Of a DNA stretch of 39,532 nucleotides, positions 5,822 through 14,080 are shown one piece after another. Location: assembly GCA_944391345.1 (NCBI GenBank), contig CALXTE010000016.1, positions 1 through 39,532 on the forward strand. Reading direction: 5' to 3'. This stretch comes from an uncultured Alphaproteobacteria bacterium. Its GTDB lineage: Bacteria > Pseudomonadota > Alphaproteobacteria > RF32 > CAG-239. How positions within the stretch are numbered: the stretch's first letter is position 1; the number at the start of each line of letters is the position of its first letter. The notes beneath the pieces were generated by a model. That model did no database searches. It saw only the letters and a list, made by a program, of their open reading frames with translations, and was not told the DNA's origin. The position numbers and the translations under genes were made by a program.

Positions 5822-8494
5822 TTATGCGGCCTTCTTAGACGACTTACTCTTTCCATACTTAACCGCTGCTTGAGCTGCTGCCAAACGAGCAACAGGTACA
5901 CGGAACGGAGAGCATGAAACATAGTTCATGTCGCAAGTCTGGAAGAAGTTGATAGATGCCGGATCGCCACCGTGTTCACCACAGACGCCGAGCGTAATGG
6001 TCGGGTTGGTGCTACGAGCTTTTTCGCAAGCCATCTTAACCAGCATACCAACACCATCAACATCAATAGATGCAAACGGATCAGCAACATAAACACCGCG
6101 AGCACGATATTCGTCAAGAATAGCACCGGTATCATCACGGCTCATACCCAAAGTTGTTTGAGTCAAGTCGTTGGTACCAAATCCGAAGAATTCAGCAGAT
6201 TTAGCCAATTCATCAGCCAACAGAGCAGCACGCGGCAACTCAATCATTGAACCGACTTCATACTTAATCTTCTTACCCTTCTCGGCAAAGACCTGAGCGG
6301 CGGTTGTGTCAATAATGTTTTTAACAATATCGAGCTCTTTCTTAGAACCGGTCAAAGGAACTTCGATTTCGGGCAAAACTTTAATACCTTCATCTTGGCA
6401 TTCCAAAGCAGCTTCCAAGATAGCGCGTGTTTGCATTTCGCAGATTTCCGGATAAGTAATCGGCAAACGGCAACCACGGTGACCAAGCATCGGGTTAGCT
6501 TCATGCAAAGCATTAGCACGTTGTTTAACTTTCTCGAGTGTCATCCCCATCTTGTTAGCGAGTTCGAGCATTTCAGCATCAGTATGCGGCAAGAACTCGT
6601 GAAGAGGCGGGTCAAGCAAACGAACATTAACCGGCAGACCATCCATAATTTTGAACAGAGCCTTAAAGTCCTGCTTTTGATAAGGCAACAAGCGAGCCAA
6701 AGCCTCACGACGACCTTTTTCGTTGTCAGACAAGATCATAGCGCGCATATTCGGAATTCTGTCGGCATCAAAGAACATATGTTCGGTACGAGCCAAACCG
6801 ATACCCTGAGCACCGAAATCACGAGCCTGTTGAGCATCTTTCGGAGTTTCGGCATTAGCGCGAACTTCCATGGTGCGGATTTCATCAACCCATCCCATCA
6901 ACTTACCAAAGTTACCGGAATTGGTATCAGCCTCAACGGTCGGCATTTTACCATTAATAATCTGGCCTTTAGCACCATCCAAAGAAACCCAATCGCCTTC
7001 TTTGATAACAACACCCTTATCGGTTGTCATGGTCTTTTTAGCATAGTCGATGTGAATTTCATGAGAACCGGAAACGCAAGGAGTACCCATACCACGAGCA
7101 ACAACGGCTGCGTGAGAGGTCATACCGCCGCGAGCGGTAATAACACCCTGAGAAGCATGCATACCGCCGATATCTTCCGGAGAAGTTTCGTTACGGATAA
7201 GGATAACTTTTTCACCTTTAGCGGCCCAAGCTTCAGCATCAGCAGCATTAAAGACGGCGCGGCCGACAGCAGCTCCCGGAGAAGCCGGCAAACCGGTAGC
7301 AATAACATCTCTCTTAGCTTTCGGATCAAGCATTGGGTGCAACAACTGGTCTAACTGGTCAGCACCAACGCGCATAATAGCTTCTTCCTTGGTGAGCAAG
7401 CCTTCTTCAACCATTTCAACAGCCATACGAACGGCAGCCTGAGCGGTACGTTTACCGTTACGGCATTGAAGCATCCAGAGTTTACCATGTTCAATGGTAA
7501 ATTCCATATCCTGCATATCTTTGTAGTGATTTTCGAGGTTATTACGAACATCAACCAGCTCTTTATAGAGGTTCGGCCATTTTTCTTCCAAAGAAGTGCC
7601 GTCGCCCTTAGAAGCCATCGGTTGCGGTGTACGAATACCGGCAACAACGTCTTCACCCTGAGCGTTTACAAGATATTCACCATAATAAACATTTTCACCG
7701 GTAGCCGGGTCACGAGAGAAGCAAACACCGGTAGCGCAGTCATCACCGGCATTACCGAAGACCATGGTCTGAACGTTAACGGCGGTACCCCAGTCACCAG
7801 GAATGTTGTTTAATTTACGATAGGTAATAGCGCGATCGACCATCCAAGAACCAAATACGGCACCGATACCGGCCCACAGCTGTTCCCAAGGATCTTGCGG
7901 AACGACTTTACCGAGCTTTTTACCGATTTCTTTATATTCATTAACGAGTTCTTTCAAATCTTCGGCGGTCAAATCAGTATCAGACTTATAGCCCTTAGCC
8001 TTTTTCATAGCTTCGAGAGCGCCTTCATATTCGTCGAGATCGGCACCGAGCACAACGTCAGAGAACATCTGCAAGAAGCGGCGATAAGAGTCATAAGCAA
8101 ATCTTTCAGAGCCGGAAGCCTTAGCCAAAGCTTTAACGGTTTCATCATTCAAGCCGAGGTTAAGTACGGTATCCATCATACCCGGCATTGAAACGCGAGC
8201 GCCGGAACGAACGGAGAAGAGCAACGGATTGTTTGCATCGGCAAACTTTTTGCCCATAATTTTTTCAACACCGGCAACGGCTTCTTTAACTTGTTCTTTC
8301 AAGTCAGCCGGATAGGTGTGATTATTATTGTAATAATAAGTACAAACTTCGGTTGTAACGGTAAATCCCGGAGGAACCGGCAAGCCGACCTTGTTCATTT
8401 CAGCAAGGTTAGCACCTTTTCCGCCGAGGAGGTTGCGCATGGTAGCATCGCCTTCGGCTTTGCCGTTACCAAATGTATAAACCCATTTAGTCAT
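5822..8494 (-). CDS. ppdK: Pyruvate, phosphate dikinase
   Basis: Interconverts pyruvate, ATP and phosphate with phosphoenolpyruvate, AMP and pyrophosphate. In anaerobic gut bacteria it often serves glycolysis with pyrophosphate. The 890-aa protein has the N-terminal ATP-grasp region (about residues 1-350, with GGKGANLAEM and RSGARVSMPGMMDT). The phosphohistidine domain has catalytic H461 in GGMTSHAAVVARGMG. The C-terminal PEP/pyruvate barrel has GLARTEHMFF, FGTNDLTQTTLG and catalytic C838 in GVCGEHGGDP. All key residues are present. The start follows AAGGAG on the minus strand. Long-hairpin copy D abuts its stop codon. It is monocistronic by layout. Confidence 0.97.
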   Translation of the reverse strand: MTKWVYTFGNGKAEGDATMRNLLGGKGANLAEMNKVGLPVPPGFTVTTEVCTYYYNNNHTYPADLKEQVKEAVAGVEKIMGKKFADANNPLLFSVRSGARVSMPGMMDTVLNLGLNDETVKALAKASGSERFAYDSYRRFLQMFSDVVLGADLDEYEGALEAMKKAKGYKSDTDLTAEDLKELVNEYKEIGKKLGKVVPQDPWEQLWAGIGAVFGSWMVDRAITYRKLNNIPGDWGTAVNVQTMVFGNAGDDCATGVCFSRDPATGENVYYGEYLVNAQGEDVVAGIRTPQPMASKGDGTSLEEKWPNLYKELVDVRNNLENHYKDMQDMEFTIEHGKLWMLQCRNGKRTAQAAVRMAVEMVEEGLLTKEEAIMRVGADQLDQLLHPMLDPKAKRDVIATGLPASPGAAVGRAVFNAADAEAWAAKGEKVILIRNETSPEDIGGMHASQGVITARGGMTSHAAVVARGMGTPCVSGSHEIHIDYAKKTMTTDKGVVIKEGDWVSLDGAKGQIINGKMPTVEADTNSGNFGKLMGWVDEIRTMEVRANAETPKDAQQARDFGAQGIGLARTEHMFFDADRIPNMRAMILSDNEKGRREALARLLPYQKQDFKALFKIMDGLPVNVRLLDPPLHEFLPHTDAEMLELANKMGMTLEKVKQRANALHEANPMLGHRGCRLPITYPEICEMQTRAILEAALECQDEGIKVLPEIEVPLTGSKKELDIVKNIIDTTAAQVFAEKGKKIKYEVGSMIELPRAALLADELAKSAEFFGFGTNDLTQTTLGMSRDDTGAILDEYRARGVYVADPFASIDVDGVGMLVKMACEKARSTNPTITLGVCGEHGGDPASINFFQTCDMNYVSCSPFRVPVARLAAAQAAVKYGKSKSSKKAA

Positions 8495-8499
8495 GGTTA

Positions 8500-9276
8500 A
8501 TTCAGCTCCTTATAGCATTAAGGTTAAAACGAGACCGAAAAAACAAACACGCCCCGCAAGGGAGTGAGTCTGATTCGCGGTCATTTAGTTATCAAACTGC
8601 GAAGAATGTATAACATGATTCAAGATTCTTCAAGCAAAATTTTATCAACAAACGTTTTATACACAAACGCTTGGCGCTTTGGGAAGCCGGTTTCCGACTC
8701 GCACATAATTTTTCTCATAACGAACGACAAAGGATGACAACGAGTCGCTTCTTTTATCGCAGTCCATACCGGCGGACAAATCTGCTGTTTTTTGGAAAAA
8801 CCTTTGGCAGATTCAGCAAATAAAATCTGTCGATTCCCCAATAGGGGCTGTTTTCAGCACCTTTGGGGCTCAAGACGAACGTCCATTTCGTCCGCTTTTG
8901 GCGAAAAGAACTTAGATTCCGCCGTCCTAAAAGGTTAAAATTTCACTAAAATATAAAGATTTTTCTTGCAAATGAAGATGTTTTATGCTACTCTATAATA
9001 GACAAAATATAACTATGTCTTTCTATTATTGAAGCTATTATTCCCCATACAAAATATTTTTTTCTCATCTTAAATTTTTTAAGACTTATAAAGAAAAATT
9101 CATTTTGGTATATCAAAAAGGTTTAAGGCTTTCAGACAAAGACATTCGGTTATGTCTCCGGCTGTTAATCTGCATGGAGTTTCAAAAATTTTTTCAACCT
9201 CATTGTGTTCGCACCTTGAGGTTCAACATATTTCAAAAAAAACAAAAAAAAATAATAATAAAAAACTTTTTTTAAT
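8500..9276. other. Intergenic region between ppdK and the lipoprotein gene
   Basis: A stretch of 777 bases with no convincing gene. It holds the divergent control regions of ppdK (minus) and the 9277 gene (plus). A TATAAT box at 8993-8998 is the clearest plus-strand -10 candidate, without a good -35. AACCTCA and TGAGGTT (about 9199-9224) form a 7-bp hairpin shortly before the 9277 gene. The last ~40 bases are almost pure A/T with no Shine-Dalgarno site. A 73-codon minus-strand frame at 8620-8841 has only a TTG start and is not called. Confidence 0.6.
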
Positions 9277-12200
9277 ATGAAAAAAATGATGAATAGCCTT
9301 GCAGGTTACGCGACTGCATTGGTTCTCGCCATTTTCGCAATGGCTAGCGTATTGGTTTTCAATTCTTGCGAAACAGGGATTGATGACGTAACAGTTAAAA
9401 CTGACCCTTGTCCGGATTGTCCAGATACAAATCCAAATCCAGATAAGGAAGTTAAAAAAATCGACCACTATGGTTGCGAACTCAGCGACTTTATTTGGTC
9501 ATTTGAAAACGCCGCTGAAACGCGCAACAGCGAGTATTCAGTAGAATTGGCCGATGGCGGCGCCTTCTGTAACGCTCAATTCAAGTATTTGGCCGACATC
9601 GTCTACACAGACGGAACAAGCCAAAAGGCTGATGAAGAGTATGCAAACCGCAGCTCATTCGTAGGTTTCGGTTATAAAAATACTCTTTATGTTGCTGCCG
9701 GTGAGGCTGCAACGTTTGAGAACGCTCCTGAGATTACAAGCCAAAACACCAGCAATGGTGTCGTAACTTTCCTCTCTTGGGAAAAGAAGACAATTGCCGT
9801 TCTTGCCAATACAACCAACGAGGTTAAATCGTTGACCATTGGTGGAAAGACAATGACAGATCTCTGCCTTCCGGAAGTAGCTTATGAATATACATCTTCT
9901 GAGCTGAATAAAATCAGCGAAGATGACGAGTTTACAAACTACGAGTTAACAATTTACGGCAAAGCTGAAGTATCTTATGATGCAGCAGCAGAAACCAAAA
10001 ACTTCCACTTTGTTCTCCCGATTAAGGAAACAAAAGGCGGAAATGTTAACCCACCGGTAGAAGATAATCCTGAAGTTGTTGATTACGACATCGTCAACGA
10101 GAAAATCGACGATAACGGCAACTACAGCGGCGATTTGGAAGAGTTACTGAGCGATGGTTCTACCACAATCGTGGGAACAATCTCGTTCTCTTTCTCTTAC
10201 GGCTTCGACGCTGAAGGGAACAAGACGGTCAAGGTCAATGAACTGAGCTATACGAAAAAATCTGCTTCATACGGAAAGAACATCCGTACAGGAGAAAATA
10301 GAAGCTTCGAACAGTTAGGATGTGTTATCAACTTAATCGGTATGAAAAATACCGTATCTATGGTAACTAACAGAGGTTCTCGCATGTTCTCAGGTTTCTG
10401 GGAATACCCGACGATTACCCTGCCTAACGGCAAAGAAGTGGAACTCCTGCACAATGTTGCAGAGATGACCGAAGGTTCTATTAGCGATAATGGAATCTCT
10501 GGTGACCAGATGGTTATCAACTTAACCGCAACTGGTAAGTATGGTTCTAAAGTTCAGGATTTAGCATCCACCATTACACTTGTGAAAGTGGACAATGGTG
10601 AAGGCGGTGGCGACGACAAAGACTTCCAGACAGGTGCTTATGCAAAGGATCAAAGAGTAGAAGGTTCTGTCATTAAATGGACGCTCGTTCGTACATTTAA
10701 CAAAAAGGCAGATACTGAAACATCTATGAGCGTTGCTCACGGATACAACATGTCTCTGGATTCTCGTAAGAGCACTGAAAACCGTGTTTACAACGCAGGT
10801 ACTCCGAACCTGATCGAAATATCAAAAGGTTCCAATATGGACGGTAACTATAGCTTTGATGTTTATAGCTACGCCTCCACTTGGGTATATTCTGATTTCA
10901 CTCATGTTGCTAATGCTGAGGGAAGAAGAAACATCGTTTATCACGATGGTAATTTTGATGTTCCTGTTTGGGATGCCGCTTTGAGCATTGAGAGAAACGG
11001 TGTCACTCTTGGCACAAGCAATATCTCATCTTCAAGCGACAAAGAGACATATCTTGATTTAATCAACTATGCCCTCTTTGCAGGAGACGCTAGCGTAAGC
11101 GCAAAAAGTCAGGAAGTTGAATACAGCAAAAACATCGAACCGCAACCGGACGAAGACGTTGTTTCGTACAATGTTCAGAAGGTAAAAGTTGAAAATGGCA
11201 AGCTGTATTATAACAAGATTGAAAATCACTCTGTAAACACCGAATTAAATAAGGTAACAGAAGATTATGTAAATCTTGTTTACGCTCTGACCGCCATTGC
11301 AACAAATGATTGGACAGCCAAAGCTAACGCCACTGGTATCTTGCTGAACAGCTATGCTCAGAATTATACCACTGCCAAGGATTATATCTTCGGTAGTAAC
11401 CGTGGTGATAACATCGCGAAAGCAAGCTTGCAGACCTCTTATACAGTAACCTACATGGGCAAAGAATATACTCTGACCGTAACAGGTGCTGTGCAGGCTT
11501 CTGTAAATCTTGTATCTTCAACTTCCAGCAAGAACACTTATGCATTTAATGCTAAGTTACTTGCCGACGGACAGGAACTCGCTTCTGACAGTGACAACTG
11601 TATCGAAACAATTGAGGAAGAAGAAGAACCGGTAAAAGACGAAGTTTCATACTTTGTTGAAAAAACCGGCGTTCGCGACGGCAAGCTGTATTATAACGAG
11701 ATTGAAAAGCATACAGTAAACACAGATCTGAATAAGACCGTGGAGAACTATGTAAATCTTGTTTACAGCTTAAAAGCTACGGCTGTGGCTGATTGGACCG
11801 CAGAAGAAGGTGCCACTGGCATCACTCTGAACAACAGCCAGTTCAATTATGATGGAGCCAAGGATTATGTTTTTGCATCAAACCGCGGTGACAACAAAGC
11901 CACTGCATCTCTGCAGACAAACTATGTTGTATCTTACGGAGGAACAAATCATAATCTTACCATAACCGGTACCGTAAACGGAACTATCAGCCGCACTTCT
12001 TCAACTTCCAGCAGCAACACTTACAGCTTCACCGCTCGTTTGTTTGCTGACGGTGTTGAAATCGCCAATGATAGCGACGACTGTGTTGAAAGTATTAAAT
12101 CTATTCCGAATTATGGCATCGTAGCTGTATATTCGGCTGTTACTTTTGACGCTAATGGCAATCCATACGTAACTTATGCTGCTGTCTATGATAACGGTAA

Positions 12201-12480
12201 CTGCATTGTTAAAAATGCAGCCAACGCTGAATTAGCACGGGGTACCAACCCTGGCGGTACGGTTACTGAAATGGGCGGAGTTCCGGTTCGTATAGTAGAT
12301 AACAATACTGTTTACTATTACTACAAAGCCGACGGCTCTGTGCATGGTTCTGTTCCAATGTCAGAAATCACCTACAAGGGTTATCCTTCTGGTATTCTGT
12401 CAGCAAACAAAACTGTTGATGCCAACGGTATCGTAACTGTAAGCAACGAATATGGCTCAGCCACTTTCGGAGCTTATTGA
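9277..12480 (+). CDS. Large Bacteroidota-like surface lipoprotein
   Basis: A 1067-aa predicted lipoprotein. The signal sequence has a hydrophobic core at residues 12-27 and ends at lipobox Cys C31 (VFNSC). A low-complexity linker with CPDCPD and NPNPDKE follows, the style of Bacteroidota exported lipoproteins. The remainder is Thr/Ser/Asn-rich and probably beta-sandwich. Residues about 626-785 and 788-942 are two copies of one domain, each starting VSY.V and KLYYN.IE, with YVNLVY, SNRGDN and SSTS.. .NTY further on. The leader before the ATG is A-rich with no Shine-Dalgarno site, unlike its neighbours. No enzyme motif is seen. A role in surface attachment is only a guess. Confidence 0.8.
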   Translation: MKKMMNSLAGYATALVLAIFAMASVLVFNSCETGIDDVTVKTDPCPDCPDTNPNPDKEVKKIDHYGCELSDFIWSFENAAETRNSEYSVELADGGAFCNAQFKYLADIVYTDGTSQKADEEYANRSSFVGFGYKNTLYVAAGEAATFENAPEITSQNTSNGVVTFLSWEKKTIAVLANTTNEVKSLTIGGKTMTDLCLPEVAYEYTSSELNKISEDDEFTNYELTIYGKAEVSYDAAAETKNFHFVLPIKETKGGNVNPPVEDNPEVVDYDIVNEKIDDNGNYSGDLEELLSDGSTTIVGTISFSFSYGFDAEGNKTVKVNELSYTKKSASYGKNIRTGENRSFEQLGCVINLIGMKNTVSMVTNRGSRMFSGFWEYPTITLPNGKEVELLHNVAEMTEGSISDNGISGDQMVINLTATGKYGSKVQDLASTITLVKVDNGEGGGDDKDFQTGAYAKDQRVEGSVIKWTLVRTFNKKADTETSMSVAHGYNMSLDSRKSTENRVYNAGTPNLIEISKGSNMDGNYSFDVYSYASTWVYSDFTHVANAEGRRNIVYHDGNFDVPVWDAALSIERNGVTLGTSNISSSSDKETYLDLINYALFAGDASVSAKSQEVEYSKNIEPQPDEDVVSYNVQKVKVENGKLYYNKIENHSVNTELNKVTEDYVNLVYALTAIATNDWTAKANATGILLNSYAQNYTTAKDYIFGSNRGDNIAKASLQTSYTVTYMGKEYTLTVTGAVQASVNLVSSTSSKNTYAFNAKLLADGQELASDSDNCIETIEEEEEPVKDEVSYFVEKTGVRDGKLYYNEIEKHTVNTDLNKTVENYVNLVYSLKATAVADWTAEEGATGITLNNSQFNYDGAKDYVFASNRGDNKATASLQTNYVVSYGGTNHNLTITGTVNGTISRTSSTSSSNTYSFTARLFADGVEIANDSDDCVESIKSIPNYGIVAVYSAVTFDANGNPYVTYAAVYDNGNCIVKNAANAELARGTNPGGTVTEMGGVPVRIVDNNTVYYYYKADGSVHGSVPMSEITYKGYPSGILSANKTVDANGIVTVSNEYGSATFGAY

Positions 12481-12501
12481 TATATATTGAGAGTTTTTAA
12501 C

Positions 12502-12540
12502 GGAAAGCGGGGCATATTAAATTTTCCCGCCCTGCTTTCC
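12502..12540 (+). terminator. Hairpin between the lipoprotein and outer-membrane genes
   Basis: GGAAAGCGGGGC (12502-12513) pairs with GCCCTGCTTTCC (12529-12540), 12 bp with one G-T wobble. The T-run after it is poor (TATTTAT), so it may be a partial terminator or an mRNA-stabilising hairpin within a two-gene transcript. Confidence 0.6.
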
Positions 12541-12567
12541 TATTTATAAATCTAAAAAACAAAAAAA

Positions 12568-13257
12568 ATGAAAAAAAATATTTTAGCAGCCCTCGTGGCT
12601 GTTATCGCCAGCTTATTTATTTCAGTAAACGCCAATGCACAGTCGTCTGACGACTGCACTTTGGCACAGTATCTGAAAATCTCTGCGAAGGTCGGCAACG
12701 GCCCGTTCACAGAGGTAATGAAAGACGGTGTTGCCACTTACTACAGGCGCACTGGCTGGTATATGGGCCTCAATGGTGGCATTAACGCCTTGAAGGTCAA
12801 CGAAAAGAACTCAATTAACCCAACCGGAGCTATCTCCGTGGGTCATGAGTTTAAGCACTGGCACGCGGAGTTCCGCGGGGGTGCGACCCAGTTTGAATAT
12901 CTGGGTTCTAAAAAAATTGGTCTTGTAACTGACCTCGGTGTGTATTACGACTTCCTCCCGGCTAAGGGACGGAATTGGAATATTTACGCCGGCGTGTTCG
13001 CAGGCTATCAACACATCAAATTTAAGTATGTGATTGAAGACTGCAATACAACGGTTGAAATCCCCTATAAAGGGAATTCCTTCCGTTACGGCGCAGAAAT
13101 TGGGGTAACCAAACAAATCCATTACACCAATTCAATTGGGGTATATGGAAGAGTTTTCTCCCACAAATACAATGCGGGAGAAAAGGTTTACAACCCAGTT
13201 GTCTGTGAGGTCGGACTGAAATTGACTTTTGGCCTCAACCGCAAGGTAAGGCTATAA
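12568..13257 (+). CDS. Outer-membrane beta-barrel-like protein, Bacteroidota-like
   Basis: A 229-aa exported protein. The signal peptide spans residues 1-25 (LAALVAVIASLFISVNANAQ), and the mature part starts SSDDC. From about residue 68 (GWYMGLNGG) the sequence alternates short aromatic/Gly-rich strands with turns, for example WHAEFRGGATQFEYLG and WNIYAGVFAGYQHIKF. It closes with LKLTFGLNRKVRL, consistent with an eight-strand-type barrel. Like the 9277 gene, it is preceded by AAACAAAAAAA with no Shine-Dalgarno site and lies 87 bases after it, so the two probably moved together. The exact function is unknown. Confidence 0.75.
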   Translation: MKKNILAALVAVIASLFISVNANAQSSDDCTLAQYLKISAKVGNGPFTEVMKDGVATYYRRTGWYMGLNGGINALKVNEKNSINPTGAISVGHEFKHWHAEFRGGATQFEYLGSKKIGLVTDLGVYYDFLPAKGRNWNIYAGVFAGYQHIKFKYVIEDCNTTVEIPYKGNSFRYGAEIGVTKQIHYTNSIGVYGRVFSHKYNAGEKVYNPVVCEVGLKLTFGLNRKVRL

Positions 13258-13272
13258 TAATTATTATAAACA

Positions 13273-13310
13273 GTGAAGCGGAGGACCCAAGCCCCCGCTT
13301 CACGACTTTT
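13273..13310 (+). terminator. Terminator after the Bacteroidota-like pair
   Basis: GTGAAGCGG (13273-13281) pairs with CCGCTTCAC (13295-13303), 9 bp, followed by GACTTTT. Confidence 0.7.
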
Positions 13311-13361
13311 AAATCAAAGCTTTTTCAAAGACACCATCAAATAAAAGTTCATCAACAATTC

Positions 13362-13426
13362 TCCAAACTTTACAAAAGTTTGGAGACCCGCGAAATCTGT
13401 ATTAGTTGCACGTTATACAAACTTTT
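13362..13426 (+). repeat. Truncated hairpin element, C-like right half
   Basis: A perfect small hairpin (CTCCAAACTTT with AAAGTTTGGAG) is followed by ACCCGCG and AAATCTGTATTAGT, matching the right arm of copy C (5659-5672). It ends in GTTATACAAACTTTT, the family right end. The outer left arm is not found, so it is a truncated copy. Confidence 0.65.
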
Positions 13427-13428
13427 CC

Positions 13429-13457
13429 TTGCAATCTCTATCGCAATTATCTATACT
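13429..13457 (+). promoter_or_regulatory. Sigma70-type promoter for the structured leader/XRE unit
   Basis: TTGCAA (13429-13434), a 17-base spacer, TATACT (13452-13457). Transcription would begin near 13464, exactly where the first perfect hairpin of the leader begins. Confidence 0.7.
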
Positions 13458-13463
13458 CATTCT

Positions 13464-13621
13464 GTCGGTTAGAGGTAACCGACGGTGCCTCAAAAACACC
13501 TACATAATAATAAAATCCTCCGCTTATAACGGGCGGAGTACCGCTAATATATTGAATAACGGTGACTGTATTATGTCAGTTTTTGAGCTCCGCCTGCCTA
13601 AATTTAAGGCAGGTATTTTTT
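13464..13621 (+). ncRNA. Candidate structured RNA or attenuator leader
   Basis: About 158 nt lie between the promoter at 13429 and an intrinsic terminator at 13593-13621. Hairpin 1 is GTCGGTT/AACCGAC with loop AGAGGT (13464-13483). GGTG/CACC (13484-13500) can form a second small stem. Hairpin 3 is CTCCGC/GCGGAG (13518-13538). The 3' hairpin CCTGCCT/AGGCAGG is followed by a T-run. It matches no RNA family I can name. It could be an independent small RNA, or a leader whose terminator controls the XRE gene at 13648. A 20-codon frame starting at 13573 runs through the terminator and ends before the XRE ribosome binding site, so a leader-peptide mechanism is also possible. Confidence 0.5.
13593..13621 (+). 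terminator. Intrinsic terminator upstream of the XRE gene
   Basis: CCTGCCT (13593-13599), loop AAATTTA, AGGCAGG (13607-13613), then TATTTTTT. It lies 27 bases before the XRE start codon, so readthrough would be needed to express that gene from the 13429 promoter. Confidence 0.75.
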
Positions 13622-13647
13622 ATAAACTAAAATAAAAGGAGCTGAAA

Positions 13648-13890
13648 ATGGGAATAAAAAAAGAACAAATTATTTATTTAGAAGACAATCGTGCTGAAGT
13701 CGGACAGAAGTTGTATGAACTCCGGCAAGAACATAAGTTAAGTATTGATGATATATCAAAAATCAGCGGATTATCACGCCGCCGGATTAAAAATGTCGAA
13801 CAAGGCCGAGCTTTCGGGCTAAGACGCGTCGCCGTCATCGCCGCCATTTATAATCACAAATTAAAATTTGAACTCATCAAAGCTTCTTAA
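13648..13890 (+). CDS. Small XRE-family helix-turn-helix protein
   Basis: An 80-aa DNA-binding protein made almost entirely of one Cro/C1-type HTH at residues 16-70. Helix 1 is VGQKLYELRQEHKLS, the turn-recognition part is IDDISKISGLSRRRIKNVEQG, and AVIAAIYNH closes the fold. No dimerisation or ligand domain is added. The start is set by AAAGGAG seven bases upstream. It is preceded by the structured leader and a terminator and is followed by its own terminator. No toxin partner is adjacent. A role as repressor of its own leader/promoter is possible but not shown. Confidence 0.85.
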   Translation: MGIKKEQIIYLEDNRAEVGQKLYELRQEHKLSIDDISKISGLSRRRIKNVEQGRAFGLRRVAVIAAIYNHKLKFELIKAS

Positions 13891-13893
13891 ATC

Positions 13894-13924
13894 AAAAAAG
13901 AGATTGTCAAACAATCTCTTTTTT
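13894..13924 (+). terminator. Terminator after the XRE gene
   Basis: AAAAAAGAGATTGT pairs with ACAATCTCTTTTTT (13911-13924) around a 3-base loop, with the T-run built into the stem. Confidence 0.85.
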
Positions 13925-13930
13925 GAATAT

Positions 13931-13948
13931 ACGCTGTTATACGAACTT
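13931..13948 (+). repeat. Right-end remnant of a hairpin element
   Basis: CGCTGTTATACGAACTTT resembles the right end of copy D (GTGCTGTTATACACAGTTT). It sits directly before copy F, repeating the end-to-start arrangement seen in the 5198-5819 array. Confidence 0.5.
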
Positions 13949-13951
13949 TAC

Positions 13952-14077
13952 TTAAATTGGGGAGAATGAGTCGAGTAGTAGGCGTCAAGGGCAAAAGTAC
14001 CGCAACGTACAGAGTAGTACGTGAGGAAACTTTTGACCCGCAGACAACGCACTAATCGACCATTATACACAATTTAA
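13952..14077 (+). repeat. Long-hairpin element, copy F
   Basis: A 126-bp near-palindrome. The outer ends TTAAATTG and CAATTTAA pair, then GTCGAgTAGT with ACTAaTCGAC. The inner stem is GGGcAAAAGT/ACTTTTgACCC, and the apex ACGTAC/GTACGT has loop AGAGTA. The central ~105 bases are nearly identical to copy A at 5321-5425. Here the apical stem is fully paired (A-T) where copy A has a G-T wobble. It ends three bases before the stop codon of the 14081 gene. Confidence 0.85.
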
Positions 14078-14080
14078 AAT

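Noticed and set aside
6395-7354. A 319-codon frame opposite ppdK
   Set aside because: It is a shadow of the ppdK reading frame: composition follows the complement of conserved ppdK motifs and there is no ribosome binding site.
8620-8841. A 73-codon minus-strand frame upstream of ppdK
   Set aside because: Only a TTG start, directly after an in-frame TGA a few codons upstream, no ribosome binding site and no recognisable motif.
9277-13257. Assembly chimera instead of gene transfer
   Set aside because: Not fully excluded, but family-type hairpin elements lie on both sides of this segment (5198-5819 and 13362-14077), which argues that it belongs to the same genome.
13429-13635. A 68-codon frame before the XRE gene
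   Set aside because: It begins inside the promoter and crosses hairpins and the terminator. Only the last 20 codons (from 13573) could be a leader peptide, mentioned with the leader RNA.
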